Origin: an uncultured Tateyamaria sp.
GTDB lineage: Bacteria; Pseudomonadota; Alphaproteobacteria; Rhodobacterales; Rhodobacteraceae
Assembly: GCF_947497045.1 (NCBI RefSeq)
Contig: NZ_CANMEU010000011.1
Location: 1 to 64,000 of the forward strand
Reading direction: 5' to 3'
Length of the DNA: 64,000 nucleotides
The position numbers and the translations under genes are program-made. Positions 27,297-35,972 of this stretch are shown here, piece after piece. Every line of letters starts with the position of its first letter. Within the stretch, counting starts at the first letter, position 1. A model generated the notes under the pieces. That model was given only the letters and a program-made list of their open reading frames with translations, was not told the origin of the DNA and did no database searches.

Positions 27297-28034
27297 ATGC
27301 TAGACAAACACGCAAAACTCGAACGCAACGCCATAGCCTTTGTTTTCGCAATCATCTTCGTGGCCTCTATTGGCGGCATCGTGGAGATCGCGCCGCTGTT
27401 CACCATCGACGAGACCGTGGAGGAGGTGGAAGACATGCGGGTCTACACGCCTTTGGAGGTGGCTGGGCGTAATATATATATCCGCGAAGGGTGCTATGCG
27501 TGCCATTCACAGATGATCCGAACCTTGCAGGACGAGGTCGAGCGTTACGGCCCTTATTCTCTCGCGGTCGAATCCCAATACGATCATCCGATGCTCTGGG
27601 GATCGAAACGCACCGGGCCGGATCTGGCGCGGCTTGGCGAAAAATACTCCGACGATTGGCATGTCGCGCACCTTATCAATCCGCGGGATGTCGTTCCTTC
27701 CTCCGTGATGCCGTCCTATGCCTGGCTACAGCGCAACAGTCTCAAGAACGAGGATATGGACCTGCATTTGGCGGCCCTTCGAAAGGTTGGGGTGCCTTAC
27801 ACGGACGAGATGATCGAGAATGCCGCCCAAGATACATACGGACAGGCCAGACCCGACTCGGAACCTGCCGATGCGTTCCTTGAACGCTATGGCGAAGATT
27901 CCAACGTCAGGGCGTTTGACGGTGATCCGGGTCGCCTGACCGAAATGGATGCGCTTGTCGCCTATCTTCAAATCCTTGGCCGTCTCACCGATGTCGCACA
28001 TCAGCAGGCGAGCAATAGTACCGGGGGAGAATGA
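27297..28034 (+). CDS. ccoO: cbb3 oxidase subunit II (monohaem cytochrome c)
   Basis: CcoO, 245 residues: one N-terminal anchor helix (about 11-31) and a periplasmic cytochrome c domain with CYACH (Cys66, Cys69, His70) and the typical YGPYSLAVESQYDHPMLWGS and KRTGPDLARLG segments. It carries electrons from CcoP to CcoN. ATG 27297 lies four bases after the ccoN stop. The C-terminal 80 residues are longer and more acidic than in short CcoO proteins. Confidence 0.95.
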   Translation: MLDKHAKLERNAIAFVFAIIFVASIGGIVEIAPLFTIDETVEEVEDMRVYTPLEVAGRNIYIREGCYACHSQMIRTLQDEVERYGPYSLAVESQYDHPMLWGSKRTGPDLARLGEKYSDDWHVAHLINPRDVVPSSVMPSYAWLQRNSLKNEDMDLHLAALRKVGVPYTDEMIENAAQDTYGQARPDSEPADAFLERYGEDSNVRAFDGDPGRLTEMDALVAYLQILGRLTDVAHQQASNSTGGE

Positions 28035-28037
28035 CAG

Positions 28038-28208
28038 ATGGAATTCGATCACAATTTCTTTGTGGGCTTCGCCAAATCCTATGGGCTTTTTTATATGATG
28101 GCGTTCTTTTTTGGCGCTGTTGTCTACGCCTATTGGCCTGCCAACCAGGAAAAGTTCGATCAGGCAGCAAAGAGCATCCTGGACGAGGATGAGGGGGCGC
28201 AGAAATGA
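28038..28208 (+). CDS. ccoQ: cbb3 oxidase small subunit IV
   Basis: A 56-residue protein with a single helix (GLFYMMAFFFGAVVYAYWP) and an acidic tail, the standard CcoQ form that stabilises the oxidase. The position between ccoO and ccoP is diagnostic. Its stop overlaps the ccoP ATG (ATGA). Confidence 0.88.
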   Translation: MEFDHNFFVGFAKSYGLFYMMAFFFGAVVYAYWPANQEKFDQAAKSILDEDEGAQK

Positions 28209-29086
28209 GCAAGCCAGAACGTGACCCCTACACCGGACTTATGACGACCGGGCACGAATGGAACGGTATCAAAGAGCTTATGACTCCGGTCCCGAGGCCG
28301 GTTAAATTTTTCCTTGCCACCACAATTTTATTGTCAGTCCTGCTCTGGATTCTTTATCCAACCTGGCCCTACGGCCCGAACTACACGAAAGGGGTTCTGG
28401 GAGTAGATCAGAGAACCATCGTCGAAGAAAACCTGTCCAGATCCGCCGCCCTGCGGATGGTCTGGGAGGAGAAATTCACCGCCACGGACATGTCCGAGCT
28501 TGAAGCCGACGATGGTGCCATGACGTTTGTACGCTCTCATGGTGCGCGTCTGTTCGAGGATAACTGTTCCGCCTGCCATGGCCTTGATGCGTCGGGCGGT
28601 CCGGGCTTTCCAAGCCTGACAGATGACCAGTGGCTTTGGGGGGGCGATGCGGACACCATCCTTGAAACCCTCAGGGTTGGCATCAACACCTCACATGATG
28701 AGACCCGCTATGCTGAAATGCTGGCCTTTGGTGATCAGGGGATACTCGATTCTACGGAACGGCGTGCGTTAACCACTTACGTCATATCACTTTCACGACC
28801 CGATGAGTTGACCGAGCAACAGACCGAGGGCCTGCCAGTTGGCCAAGAGCTCTTTCTGGATAACTGTTCAAGCTGCCACGGCGACGACGGGGGCGGTATC
28901 CTTGATGTCGGCGCGCCGAACCTGACAGATGACTTCTGGATCTACGGTGGTGATGCAGAGTCGATCGCTGCAACGCTCCGCCATGGCCGTATCGGTGTTA
29001 TGCCATATTGGGAAGACCGGCTCAGCGAGGCGGATCGCCGTCTTCTGACACTCTACATCCGGGATTTGGGACCGAAACCACAATGA
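28205..29086 (+). CDS. ccoP: cbb3 oxidase subunit III (dihaem cytochrome c)
   Basis: CcoP, 293 residues: cytoplasmic start with a typical EWNGIKELMTPVPRP, one helix (about 38-57), then two cytochrome c domains with CSACH (Cys121, Cys124, His125) and CSSCH (Cys221, Cys224, His225). It accepts electrons from soluble cytochromes and hands them to CcoO. The stop overlaps the ATG of the next small gene. Confidence 0.95.
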   Translation: MSKPERDPYTGLMTTGHEWNGIKELMTPVPRPVKFFLATTILLSVLLWILYPTWPYGPNYTKGVLGVDQRTIVEENLSRSAALRMVWEEKFTATDMSELEADDGAMTFVRSHGARLFEDNCSACHGLDASGGPGFPSLTDDQWLWGGDADTILETLRVGINTSHDETRYAEMLAFGDQGILDSTERRALTTYVISLSRPDELTEQQTEGLPVGQELFLDNCSSCHGDDGGGILDVGAPNLTDDFWIYGGDAESIAATLRHGRIGVMPYWEDRLSEADRRLLTLYIRDLGPKPQ

Positions 29087-29301
29087 CCGAGGCGGCACCG
29101 GACCATGCGACGATCAACAAACGTTGGACATCGAGGCCAGCGGTCTGGATGGCACTCGCAGCACTTGCCGTGGCCGGGCTATTCGTTGCGAACGCGCATC
29201 TGGTGATCGTTGCGGTGTCGTCACAACCCGGGTGCGTGCCGCATGACAAGGTTGCCGACAGTGAAACCGCGCAGATGCGTGCCGCCAAGTCAGGATGCTG
29301 A
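29083..29301 (+). CDS. Small single-helix protein after ccoP
   Basis: A 72-residue protein, translationally coupled to ccoP (ATGA). It has one membrane segment (AVWMALAALAVAGLFVANAHLV) followed by a short periplasmic tail with two cysteines (SQPGC and the terminal KSGC). It occupies the place where ccoG and ccoH usually lie. The topology recalls CcoH/FixH but it is half the size, so I give no function. Confidence 0.7.
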   Translation: MTEAAPDHATINKRWTSRPAVWMALAALAVAGLFVANAHLVIVAVSSQPGCVPHDKVADSETAQMRAAKSGC

Positions 29302-29314
29302 GAAAGGATGGAAA

Positions 29315-30136
29315 ATGACTGAGACAGCAATAACTCCTCTGGAGCCCCCCCTGCGCCCCGATTTCCATCGCGACCTACCGCTCGCCGCTCCTATTGACTG
29401 GCTGAAACTGGGGATCAGGGACACGTTCCAGTCACCTGCAAGCAGTCTGGCATATGGGCTCTTTGTGTTCGTCATCTCTTTGATCACCATCGGCGGTCTG
29501 TTCCTTTTGGGATATGACTACATCCTCTTGCCCGCGCTCGCGGGATTTATGGTCATGGGCCCTGCCATCGCAGTGGGGCTTTACGAAAAAAGCCTGCTGC
29601 TTGCGGCGGGGAAACGATCCGAACTGCGTGATATGATGCTCGTCCACGCGCGGTCGCCGGGCCAAATTCTGTTTGTCGGTGTTATCTTGATGCTTGTTGT
29701 GATGCTCTGGTTGCGCGCCGCGTTTCTGCTCTATGCGCTTTTCTTTGGGATGATCCCCTTTGGAGGCTTCGATCAGGTCCTTGCCACAACATTCACCACG
29801 CCACAGGGCTGGGGGTTGCTTCTTGTGGGCACGGCCACGGGCGGTTTGTTCGCCGCCTTCTCGTTTGCCATCAGCGCGTTTTCCATACCGATGCTGATGA
29901 ACGAGCGGAAAGACGCATTGACGGCAATGGGTGTGAGCATGGCCATGGCGTGGTCCAACAAAGGCTTAGCCATCGTCTGGGGTGGCATCGTTATCGCCCT
30001 GTTCGCCATCAGCCTGCTGACGGCGCTTATTGGCTTGATCGTCGTGTTTCCCATACTTGGGCATGCGACGTGGCATGCATATGTCGCGATGCGGGGCGAT
30101 ACGGCACAGGTGACACGCGAACCCGCCGAGGGGTAG
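29315..30136 (+). CDS. DUF2189 family integral membrane protein
   Basis: A 273-residue protein with about six membrane helices in the DUF2189 pattern (WLKLGIRDTFQSPASSLAYGL, LPALAGFMVMGPAIAVGLYE, and a C-terminal FPILGHATWHAYVAM). DUF2189 has no assigned function but recurs beside respiratory genes in Rhodobacterales. ATG 29315 follows AAAGGA. It lies between ccoP and ccoI in one operon. Confidence 0.85.
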   Translation: MTETAITPLEPPLRPDFHRDLPLAAPIDWLKLGIRDTFQSPASSLAYGLFVFVISLITIGGLFLLGYDYILLPALAGFMVMGPAIAVGLYEKSLLLAAGKRSELRDMMLVHARSPGQILFVGVILMLVVMLWLRAAFLLYALFFGMIPFGGFDQVLATTFTTPQGWGLLLVGTATGGLFAAFSFAISAFSIPMLMNERKDALTAMGVSMAMAWSNKGLAIVWGGIVIALFAISLLTALIGLIVVFPILGHATWHAYVAMRGDTAQVTREPAEG

Positions 30137-30140
30137 AGCC

Positions 30141-32333
30141 ATGGCGATCGATGATCGTGACATTGTTCATGCCAGTACCGCGCTTCCCGACGGGCGACTG
30201 AGGCTCGAACTGAGCGTTCCGGGCATTCACTGTGGCGGTTGTATCCAAAAGATCGAAACGGCGTTGACTGATGTCACGAATGTTGCTTCTGCACGGGTTA
30301 ACCTGTCGACGCGGCGTCTGACGGTGCTGTTTACCGATCCGGACAACCCACCGGCGATCGGTACCGTACTGGACCGGATCGGGTTTGACGCGTTCCTCAG
30401 CGGGTCGAAAGAAACCAAGGGTGACAGCGTCTACCGCGCATTGCTCAAATCCCTGGCGGTTGCTGCCTTTGCGGCAATGAACATTATGATGTTGTCGGTG
30501 GCGGTCTGGGCCGGTGCCGAACCTGAAACGCGGCAATTGTTCCACTGGGTCTCGGCCGCCATCGCTCTGCCTGCCTTGGTCTATAGCGGTCGCGTGTTTT
30601 ATCTCAGCGCCTGGAACGCGTTACGGCATGGCCGCACCAATATGGATGTCCCGATCACAGTGGGCCTTGTCGTCACCTATGCCATGAGCCTGTACGATAC
30701 GGTGACAGCTGGGGCGCACGCCTATTTTGATGCGGCGACAAGTCTGCTCTTCTTCCTGCTTATCGGGCGGACACTGGACCATATGATGCGTCAGAAGGCC
30801 CGTTCCGCGATTGACGGCCTCCAGAAACTCATCCCGCTCGGCGTTACCCTTCTGCACGGGGATGGGACGACAACATATCTGACGACGGACAAAATTGAGC
30901 CGGGCATGAGGATAATGCTGGCCGCAGGCGATCGCGTGCCGGTTGACGGTGTGATCGAAAAAGGCCGATCCGAAGTCGACCTTTCTCTGGTCAGCGGCGA
31001 GAGCCACCCGGTCGGCATTGGTCCGGGCAGTGGTGTCGTCTCCGGTGGCTTGAACCTCTCGGGGGCCGTCGTCCTGCGCGCTTCGGCCCCACCGGAGGGG
31101 TCATACCTTGCCGATATGATCCGTTTGATGGAACGGGCCGAAGGTGTGCGTGGCCGTTTCACAAGGCTCGCTGACAGGGTTGCGTCGCTCTATGCCCCTG
31201 TGGTGCATGTGACAGCACTTGCCGCGTTCATCCTCTGGTACGGCATGGGCGGGGACATCCATCTGGCGCTGTCTATCGCCGTCAGCGTGTTGATCATCAC
31301 ATGTCCTTGCGCGTTGGCCCTTGCGGTTCCGATGGTTCAGGTCACGGCGGCGCGTCGACTGTTTGATGCGGGGATAATGATGAAAGACGGGTCCGCTCTT
31401 GAGAAGTTGATCGAAGTCGACACGGTGTTCTTCGACAAGACAGGAACACTGACGTGCAGCAAACCCGCGCTCATCAATAAGGACGATCTGGACCCGGCCA
31501 TGTTGAAGACAGCTGCAACACTGGCCCGTCATTCAAGGCATCCCTATGCCATGACAATAGCTGACCTATGGCGACAGCAGTCATCGCAATTGGATGACGC
31601 AGATGATGTGACAGAGGTTCCCGGGTCCGGTATCGAGGGGATCATCGCGGGATCCAGGTTCAGGCTTGGCCGGTCCGAGTGGGCGGTTGGCGACAATGAT
31701 GGTGGGCGCGCGCTTCGGGATGCGGGGCCGGTGCTGACCCAAGACGGCAGGGTCGTGGCGGAATTCCGTTTTGAGGATGAGGTGCGCCCAGAAAGCCATG
31801 AGGTCGTCTGGCGCATACAGGAGGCGGGGTTGGCCCCATCGGTGCTTTCAGGCGATAGCGAGACGAAGGTTTCGAAGGTCGCGGAGATGCTCGGCATGCA
31901 GGATTACAGGTCTGGGCATGTTCCGGACCAAAAGCTTCGGACAGTTGAGCGCGCGGTCAGAGACGGTCGAAAGCCTTTGATGGTGGGTGATGGGATCAAT
32001 GACGCACCCGCACTGGCCGCTGCCCATGTCTCGATCGCGCCCGCCTCTGCGACGGATGTCGGCAGGACCGCAGCAGATGTCGTGCTTCTGAAAGACGATC
32101 TGCGCGGTATCATTACGCTCTTTGATGTTGCCCGGTCAGCCCGGACCCTGACCGTTCAGAACGTGGGTTTCGCTCTGGTCTACAACGCGGTCGCAATCCC
32201 CTTTGCGTTCTTTGGGTATGTGACACCGCTTGTCGCTGCAATTGCAATGTCCACATCCTCTGTCATCGTTGTTCTGAACGCTCTTCGGTTGAACGCTCCG
32301 ACGTCTACAGAACCAGTCCGGAGTATCGCATGA
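30141..32333 (+). CDS. ccoI: Copper-translocating P1B-type ATPase (CcoI/FixI)
   Basis: A 730-residue metal P-type ATPase needed to supply copper to cbb3 oxidase. It has an N-terminal heavy-metal domain (GIHCGGC, Cys31 and Cys34), the CPC membrane motif (Cys388, Cys390), the phosphorylation site FFDKTGT (Asp432), and GDGINDAPAL. The position after the oxidase genes and before ccoS is typical of ccoGHIS loci. It exports or delivers Cu(I) to the periplasmic side for CuB assembly. Confidence 0.95.
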   Translation: MAIDDRDIVHASTALPDGRLRLELSVPGIHCGGCIQKIETALTDVTNVASARVNLSTRRLTVLFTDPDNPPAIGTVLDRIGFDAFLSGSKETKGDSVYRALLKSLAVAAFAAMNIMMLSVAVWAGAEPETRQLFHWVSAAIALPALVYSGRVFYLSAWNALRHGRTNMDVPITVGLVVTYAMSLYDTVTAGAHAYFDAATSLLFFLLIGRTLDHMMRQKARSAIDGLQKLIPLGVTLLHGDGTTTYLTTDKIEPGMRIMLAAGDRVPVDGVIEKGRSEVDLSLVSGESHPVGIGPGSGVVSGGLNLSGAVVLRASAPPEGSYLADMIRLMERAEGVRGRFTRLADRVASLYAPVVHVTALAAFILWYGMGGDIHLALSIAVSVLIITCPCALALAVPMVQVTAARRLFDAGIMMKDGSALEKLIEVDTVFFDKTGTLTCSKPALINKDDLDPAMLKTAATLARHSRHPYAMTIADLWRQQSSQLDDADDVTEVPGSGIEGIIAGSRFRLGRSEWAVGDNDGGRALRDAGPVLTQDGRVVAEFRFEDEVRPESHEVVWRIQEAGLAPSVLSGDSETKVSKVAEMLGMQDYRSGHVPDQKLRTVERAVRDGRKPLMVGDGINDAPALAAAHVSIAPASATDVGRTAADVVLLKDDLRGIITLFDVARSARTLTVQNVGFALVYNAVAIPFAFFGYVTPLVAAIAMSTSSVIVVLNALRLNAPTSTEPVRSIA

Positions 32334-32506
32334 CCGCGAGTTATCTATACCTTATCCCGGTTTCGTTATTGCTTGGGGGCGTTGGTCTGTTCGCCTTTTT
32401 CTGGTGTTTGCGATCAAGCCAATACGACGACCTTCAGGGTGCGGCAGAACGTATTCTGTATGATGAACCGGAGGAGCGAGACACATCATCGATCGAGAAG
32501 AGCTGA
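32330..32506 (+). CDS. ccoS: cbb3 oxidase assembly protein CcoS
   Basis: A 58-residue protein with one helix (LIPVSLLLGGVGLFAFFW) and the CcoS continuation CLRSSQYDDLQGAAERILYDE. CcoS is required to insert haem and copper cofactors into the oxidase. It overlaps ccoI by four bases and closes the cluster. Confidence 0.92.
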   Translation: MTASYLYLIPVSLLLGGVGLFAFFWCLRSSQYDDLQGAAERILYDEPEERDTSSIEKS

Positions 32507-32589
32507 CGCCGGGCATCACCGGGAAACGCACCATCCTTGAGGTGCGGCGTGGTGGGCAAACGATTGTGCTGGTTGGCTTGGCCTTCTAA

Positions 32590-32624
32590 AGCCCCGCCAA
32601 AGCCGGGCTTGGTCTTAAGGGGCT
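32590..32624. terminator. Hairpin between ccoS and the DUF488 gene
   Basis: An AGCCCC...GGGGCT stem encloses a smaller CCAAAGCC / GGGCTTGG pairing. It lies 84 bases past ccoS and touches the stop of the convergent DUF488 gene, so it may end transcripts from both sides. No long T run is present. Confidence 0.45.
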
Positions 32625-33009
32625 AATTTGGACGCAGCCGCTCGATCAGGAAGGCCCGTAAGACCGCCGCATGATTGTGGTCGAGATCCGCATTGGCGAA
32701 GATCAATGTCACAACACCCTCCCTTGCGAGGTCCTCCACGACTGACACGGAACTGTTGAGCTTCAGCTCAGCGATATATTCCGACCGAAACTCCGGCCAT
32801 CGTGCGCGATCCTTGTGGAACCATCTTCTGAGGTCCGGGCTCGGCGCAACCTCCTTTGCCCAGAGAAAGAGGCTTGCCCTTTCCTTTGAGACGCCGCGTG
32901 GCCAAAGAGCATCGACAAGGACCCTTTTGCCGTCACTGGCCAAAGGCGTCTCGTAGATTCTGCGCAGCCTTAACCTGTCATCCATTGATAAAGGATGTGT
33001 TGACACCAT
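32623..33009 (-). CDS. DUF488 family protein (YeaO-like)
   Basis: A 128-residue DUF488 protein of the YeaO type: RRIYETPLASDGKRVLVDALWPRGVSKE is the family opening, followed by WAKEVAPSPDLRRWFHKDRARWPEFRSEY. The role is unknown, though yeaO-like genes often cluster with stress or NO genes. It follows the 73-residue gene with no gap, below an NsrR-like site, so NO-linked expression is likely. ATG 32985 is a possible shorter start. Confidence 0.85.
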   Translation of the reverse strand: MVSTHPLSMDDRLRLRRIYETPLASDGKRVLVDALWPRGVSKERASLFLWAKEVAPSPDLRRWFHKDRARWPEFRSEYIAELKLNSSVSVVEDLAREGVVTLIFANADLDHNHAAVLRAFLIERLRPN

Positions 33010-33231
33010 TCATTTCCAAAACCCATTGGCCTGAGCGATTGTCTGAAAGTGTATTGCAACAACGTGAGAAGCCGCCGTGAGGCTGTCTGCATCCCTTTCG
33101 TATTTCTGGCGTAGTTCGTCCCGGATTTTGGGATCGGGTTGAGTATATTTCACCGCCATGCGCGAGAGTTTTATCGCTAATTCGAAACCCTCTTCTGGCG
33201 TTTCGGTCTTCAGTGTTTCGAGCCAAGTCAT
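33010..33231 (-). CDS. Small unknown protein, putative NsrR target
   Basis: A 73-residue, charged, probably helical protein with no membrane segment and no recognised domain. The ATG at 33231 is preferred because the extra 33 codons upstream would run through the NsrR-like palindrome. It is directly followed by the DUF488 gene (stop and start abut), so the two form an operon. Confidence 0.65.
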   Translation of the reverse strand: MTWLETLKTETPEEGFELAIKLSRMAVKYTQPDPKIRDELRQKYERDADSLTAASHVVAIHFQTIAQANGFWK

Positions 33232-33291
33232 ATTTTGTATCCGTGAGTGGTCACATTGTCGTAATCCGGGGCAGCTTGATGACACCGTCTT

Positions 33292-33314
33292 AAGATACAT
33301 CAGGTTTATATCTT
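33292..33314. promoter_or_regulatory. NsrR-like operator before the DUF488 operon
   Basis: A 23-base site in the 11-1-11 NsrR layout with arms AAGATAC and ATATCTT (one mismatch between arms). It lies 60 bases upstream of the 73-residue gene. The match to the site at 2576-2598 in both arms and length is the main evidence. Confidence 0.6.
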
Positions 33315-33433
33315 TCGTGATGAAAGTCAACCGACAATGAATCTACAGGATGAACCCTACCGGCAAATGACTGGCCCGAAGCGGCGAACACGGCAGTGCG
33401 CTTTTGCGACGTGTTTGAGTTGGTGGACCAGAT

Positions 33434-33910
33434 CTAGATTGTTTCAGTATCCAAATCGAAAGATGGACCCCGTTGCGGGAATGTCCGCTCCATCGTTGGT
33501 TCAAAAATATCGCGTGTCAGCATCATGTCCCTGAGCGAATGGCGGTCCAACGTCTCAAGAAATGCGTCCAGAGCCTGATTGAGCGGACCGGGTAATTTGC
33601 AAAACTGTGAAATGATACAGTGGTTCACTTGCCCAAAACACTCCACGAGGCGGAAATCGGGTTCCGTCAATCTGACCACTTGACCGAGATTGATGTCTTC
33701 TGGTGCCTTTCCAAGGCGGACGCCGCCGGACCTGCCCCGCACAGCGTGCAGGTAGCCCTCAGTCGACAACAAGTGAACGATCTTCATCAGATGGCCCTTG
33801 GACAGATCGAATGTTTTCTGCATCTCTGCAATTGTCGTCAATTGTTCCTCACGTGCCGCCGTATACAGCAACACTCTCAGTGCATAATCAGTGAAACTTG
33901 TCAGTCTCAT
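33434..33910 (-). CDS. nsrR: NO-responsive Rrf2-family repressor NsrR
   Basis: A 158-residue NsrR: the winged-helix opening MRLTSFTDYALRVLLYTA, SKGHLMKIVHLLSTEGYL, GRSGGVRLGKAPEDINLGQV, and three cysteines (Cys91, Cys98, Cys104) that hold the NO-sensing Fe-S cluster. NO destroys the cluster and releases DNA. ATG 33910 is chosen because it gives the canonical start; a frame running 35 codons further upstream is not needed. NsrR-like palindromes lie in front of sdhB/norB, the DUF488 operon and, weakly, nsrR itself. Confidence 0.9.
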   Translation of the reverse strand: MRLTSFTDYALRVLLYTAAREEQLTTIAEMQKTFDLSKGHLMKIVHLLSTEGYLHAVRGRSGGVRLGKAPEDINLGQVVRLTEPDFRLVECFGQVNHCIISQFCKLPGPLNQALDAFLETLDRHSLRDMMLTRDIFEPTMERTFPQRGPSFDLDTETI

Positions 33911-33995
33911 GGGACACCTCGAAACGGTGCACAGGGTCGTTGGTTCACGTTGTATTCCTTTTGGATCGATCTGCGTTTTATCATACAGACCCCAT

Positions 33996-34018
33996 AACAT
34001 ATAACATACATCCATCTT
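33996..34018. promoter_or_regulatory. Weak NsrR-like site upstream of nsrR
   Basis: A 23-base stretch has one good arm (CATCTT at the right end) and a degenerate left arm (AACATAT). It lies 86 bases before the nsrR start, so autoregulation is possible. The rest of 33911-34272 shows no gene. Confidence 0.35.
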
Positions 34019-34272
34019 AAACAGGTGCTACGTGGAATTCTGATTTGTCAGGGCCTTTTCTCTGACATCGTGCATAGCCTCGTCGGGTATCATCGAAAGA
34101 ATGCCTGGTTACATTTTCCGAGCGTAAGGCGAAGGACGGCCCGGTCGAGCGTCAAAAGCCGGAAAAGTCCTGTTCCGGGTATGCTGTGTGGTGCCTAGTT
34201 ACCGATCTAGATACCAATCAAGAGCAATCTCAATATGCGATGCCGCCCGGCTATCTCATACTGCAAGATGCC

Positions 34273-35175
34273 CTACCGAGTTTCTTTGCCTTCTTTTGCC
34301 ATTTGGACGAATGCCCTTAGTCGTCGCGTCATATGGCGTTTGCTGCGGTAATTGAGCGAGTACCGGGGCAGAGAAGACAAGTGTTCGCCGAGCACCGTAA
34401 CCAAGCCGTCATTCGCGATATATGGCGCTGCGATCTCGGCGTAGACGTACGCAAGACCAAGTCCGTTGCGCGCGTAATGCAGAAGTGACCGCATATCGTT
34501 GGCAACAAGCCGAGGCTTGGGTCGCATTGTAAAGGGGCCGTCCGAGCCGACAAACTCCCAAGGTGCATTATGCTTACCGGCCCCGAAGGCGTAACAGATC
34601 GTATCGTGGTGCAGGATGTCACGCGGGTGCTCTGGCACATCTCTGGCCGCCAGATAGTCCCGCGAGGCCACGATGCTCATGGACAATTCGGGACCGACGG
34701 CAGTCGCATGCGTATCGGGATCAAGCAACGTATTTGATCGGATCGCCGCATCTATGCCCGATGTCAGGAGGTCGACTTTTTGGTCGTCATAAATCACTTC
34801 TACATCGACGGCTGGATAGGCGGCAGCGAAACGGGCAACCAGGTTATCGAGAAAGAACGGACCGGCGCTATAAGGTGCAGAGAGGCGCAGCGTTCCCGTG
34901 ACTTTGTCCTTCTGATCATCAAGATCCCTGATCGCCCCTTCCAGCTCCGCAATGGCTGGCAAGCTGCGAGCGTAGAACTGCTCCCCGATCGGCGTAAGTG
35001 CGACAGACCGCGTGGACCGCTCAAAGAGGCGCACACCCAGTCGATCCTCAAACCGCTGAACGGCTTCACTCACGGATGCCGGTGCCTGGCCGAGATGTTC
35101 AGCAGCAGCCCTGAAACCGCCGCGCCGGGCGACTTCTACAAAGACCCGGATATCTCCAAAGTTGCTTCTGCTCAT
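34273..35175 (-). CDS. LysR family transcriptional regulator
   Basis: A 300-residue LysR regulator: N-terminal winged helix (FVEVARRGGFRAAAEHLGQA, VSEAVQRFEDRLGVRLFERS) and a C-terminal effector-binding domain. It is divergent from the small monooxygenase gene 97 bases away and is the likely regulator of that pair, as is common for LysR proteins. Confidence 0.9.
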   Translation of the reverse strand: MSRSNFGDIRVFVEVARRGGFRAAAEHLGQAPASVSEAVQRFEDRLGVRLFERSTRSVALTPIGEQFYARSLPAIAELEGAIRDLDDQKDKVTGTLRLSAPYSAGPFFLDNLVARFAAAYPAVDVEVIYDDQKVDLLTSGIDAAIRSNTLLDPDTHATAVGPELSMSIVASRDYLAARDVPEHPRDILHHDTICYAFGAGKHNAPWEFVGSDGPFTMRPKPRLVANDMRSLLHYARNGLGLAYVYAEIAAPYIANDGLVTVLGEHLSSLPRYSLNYRSKRHMTRRLRAFVQMAKEGKETR

Positions 35176-35272
35176 TGTTCGATTTTTCGATCAGTATGTC
35201 AGTTAATAGTCGGGTTATTCTTACGATAGCGATGACATAACTTGATGCAACCGCAATCAATAGGAAGCCGCA

Positions 35273-35593
35273 ATGTCAAAGATTACCGAAATTTTCATCC
35301 TGAAGATGAAAGAGAACAGCGAAGTTGACGCGATCCGCGAAGCGGCACGTGCAGACTTTACGGCGCTGGAAGGTGTGACATCCTGGGAAACGCTGGTCAC
35401 GATGGATCAGTCCCGCCAGACGCTTTATGCAGACGTTTTCACCTTTCCTGATTACGAGACGGCAAGGCGGGTGACACCCCAATTTGCCGAGCGACCTGCG
35501 ACAAAAGCCTTTCTTGGCCAAATCGAAGAAATGATCATCGGTCAGTTCTTTACAGCCCATGACCCCAAAACCTCGGAGCAAGACCGTGACTGA
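35273..35593 (+). CDS. Antibiotic-biosynthesis-monooxygenase-like (ABM) protein
   Basis: A 106-residue dimeric alpha-beta barrel of the ABM type (quinol monooxygenase relatives). The pattern is a beta start (ITEIFILKMKE), an AREAARADFTALEGVTSWETL helix region and an FPDYETARRVTPQFAERP segment. The substrate is unknown. It overlaps the next gene by eight bases and is probably controlled by the divergent LysR. Confidence 0.75.
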   Translation: MSKITEIFILKMKENSEVDAIREAARADFTALEGVTSWETLVTMDQSRQTLYADVFTFPDYETARRVTPQFAERPATKAFLGQIEEMIIGQFFTAHDPKTSEQDRD

Positions 35594-35972
35594 ACGTGAA
35601 GAAATTGAAGCCGCAATCGAAGAATGGAATGCTGGCCTGGATGATGGTGACATTGAGCGGATGGTGGCCTCATGCCACCCGGATGTTATGACGGCGAACG
35701 AGCGTCAACCCGTCACTGTCGGCACTCAGGCGATCCGAGACAAATACAACCCACGCATCGCGGCCGCTGAAATCACTTCCGGTTATGACATTGAAGACCT
35801 GCTATTTTATGGCGACACCGCAATTGTGTCTGGCCGTTTTTACGGGACGATGAAGATGCGCGATACAGGCGAAGTCAAAAGGCCGGAGGGCCGTTTGGTC
35901 CTTGGATACAAGCGTGATGCAACGGGTGCGTGGAAGATGTTCCTCGATATGGACAACAACGGGCCCGCTTGA
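35586..35972 (+). CDS. NTF2-like (SnoaL/DUF4440) protein
   Basis: A 128-residue cone-shaped NTF2-fold protein (IEAAIEEWNAGLDDGDIERMV, then DTAIVSGRFYGTM and a WKMFLDMDN end). Members include isomerases, dehydratases and small binding proteins. The GTG start at 35586 has GGAG seven bases before it and gives an overlap with the monooxygenase stop. The two are co-translated and may act on one small molecule (inference). Confidence 0.75.
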   Translation: MTEREEIEAAIEEWNAGLDDGDIERMVASCHPDVMTANERQPVTVGTQAIRDKYNPRIAAAEITSGYDIEDLLFYGDTAIVSGRFYGTMKMRDTGEVKRPEGRLVLGYKRDATGAWKMFLDMDNNGPA

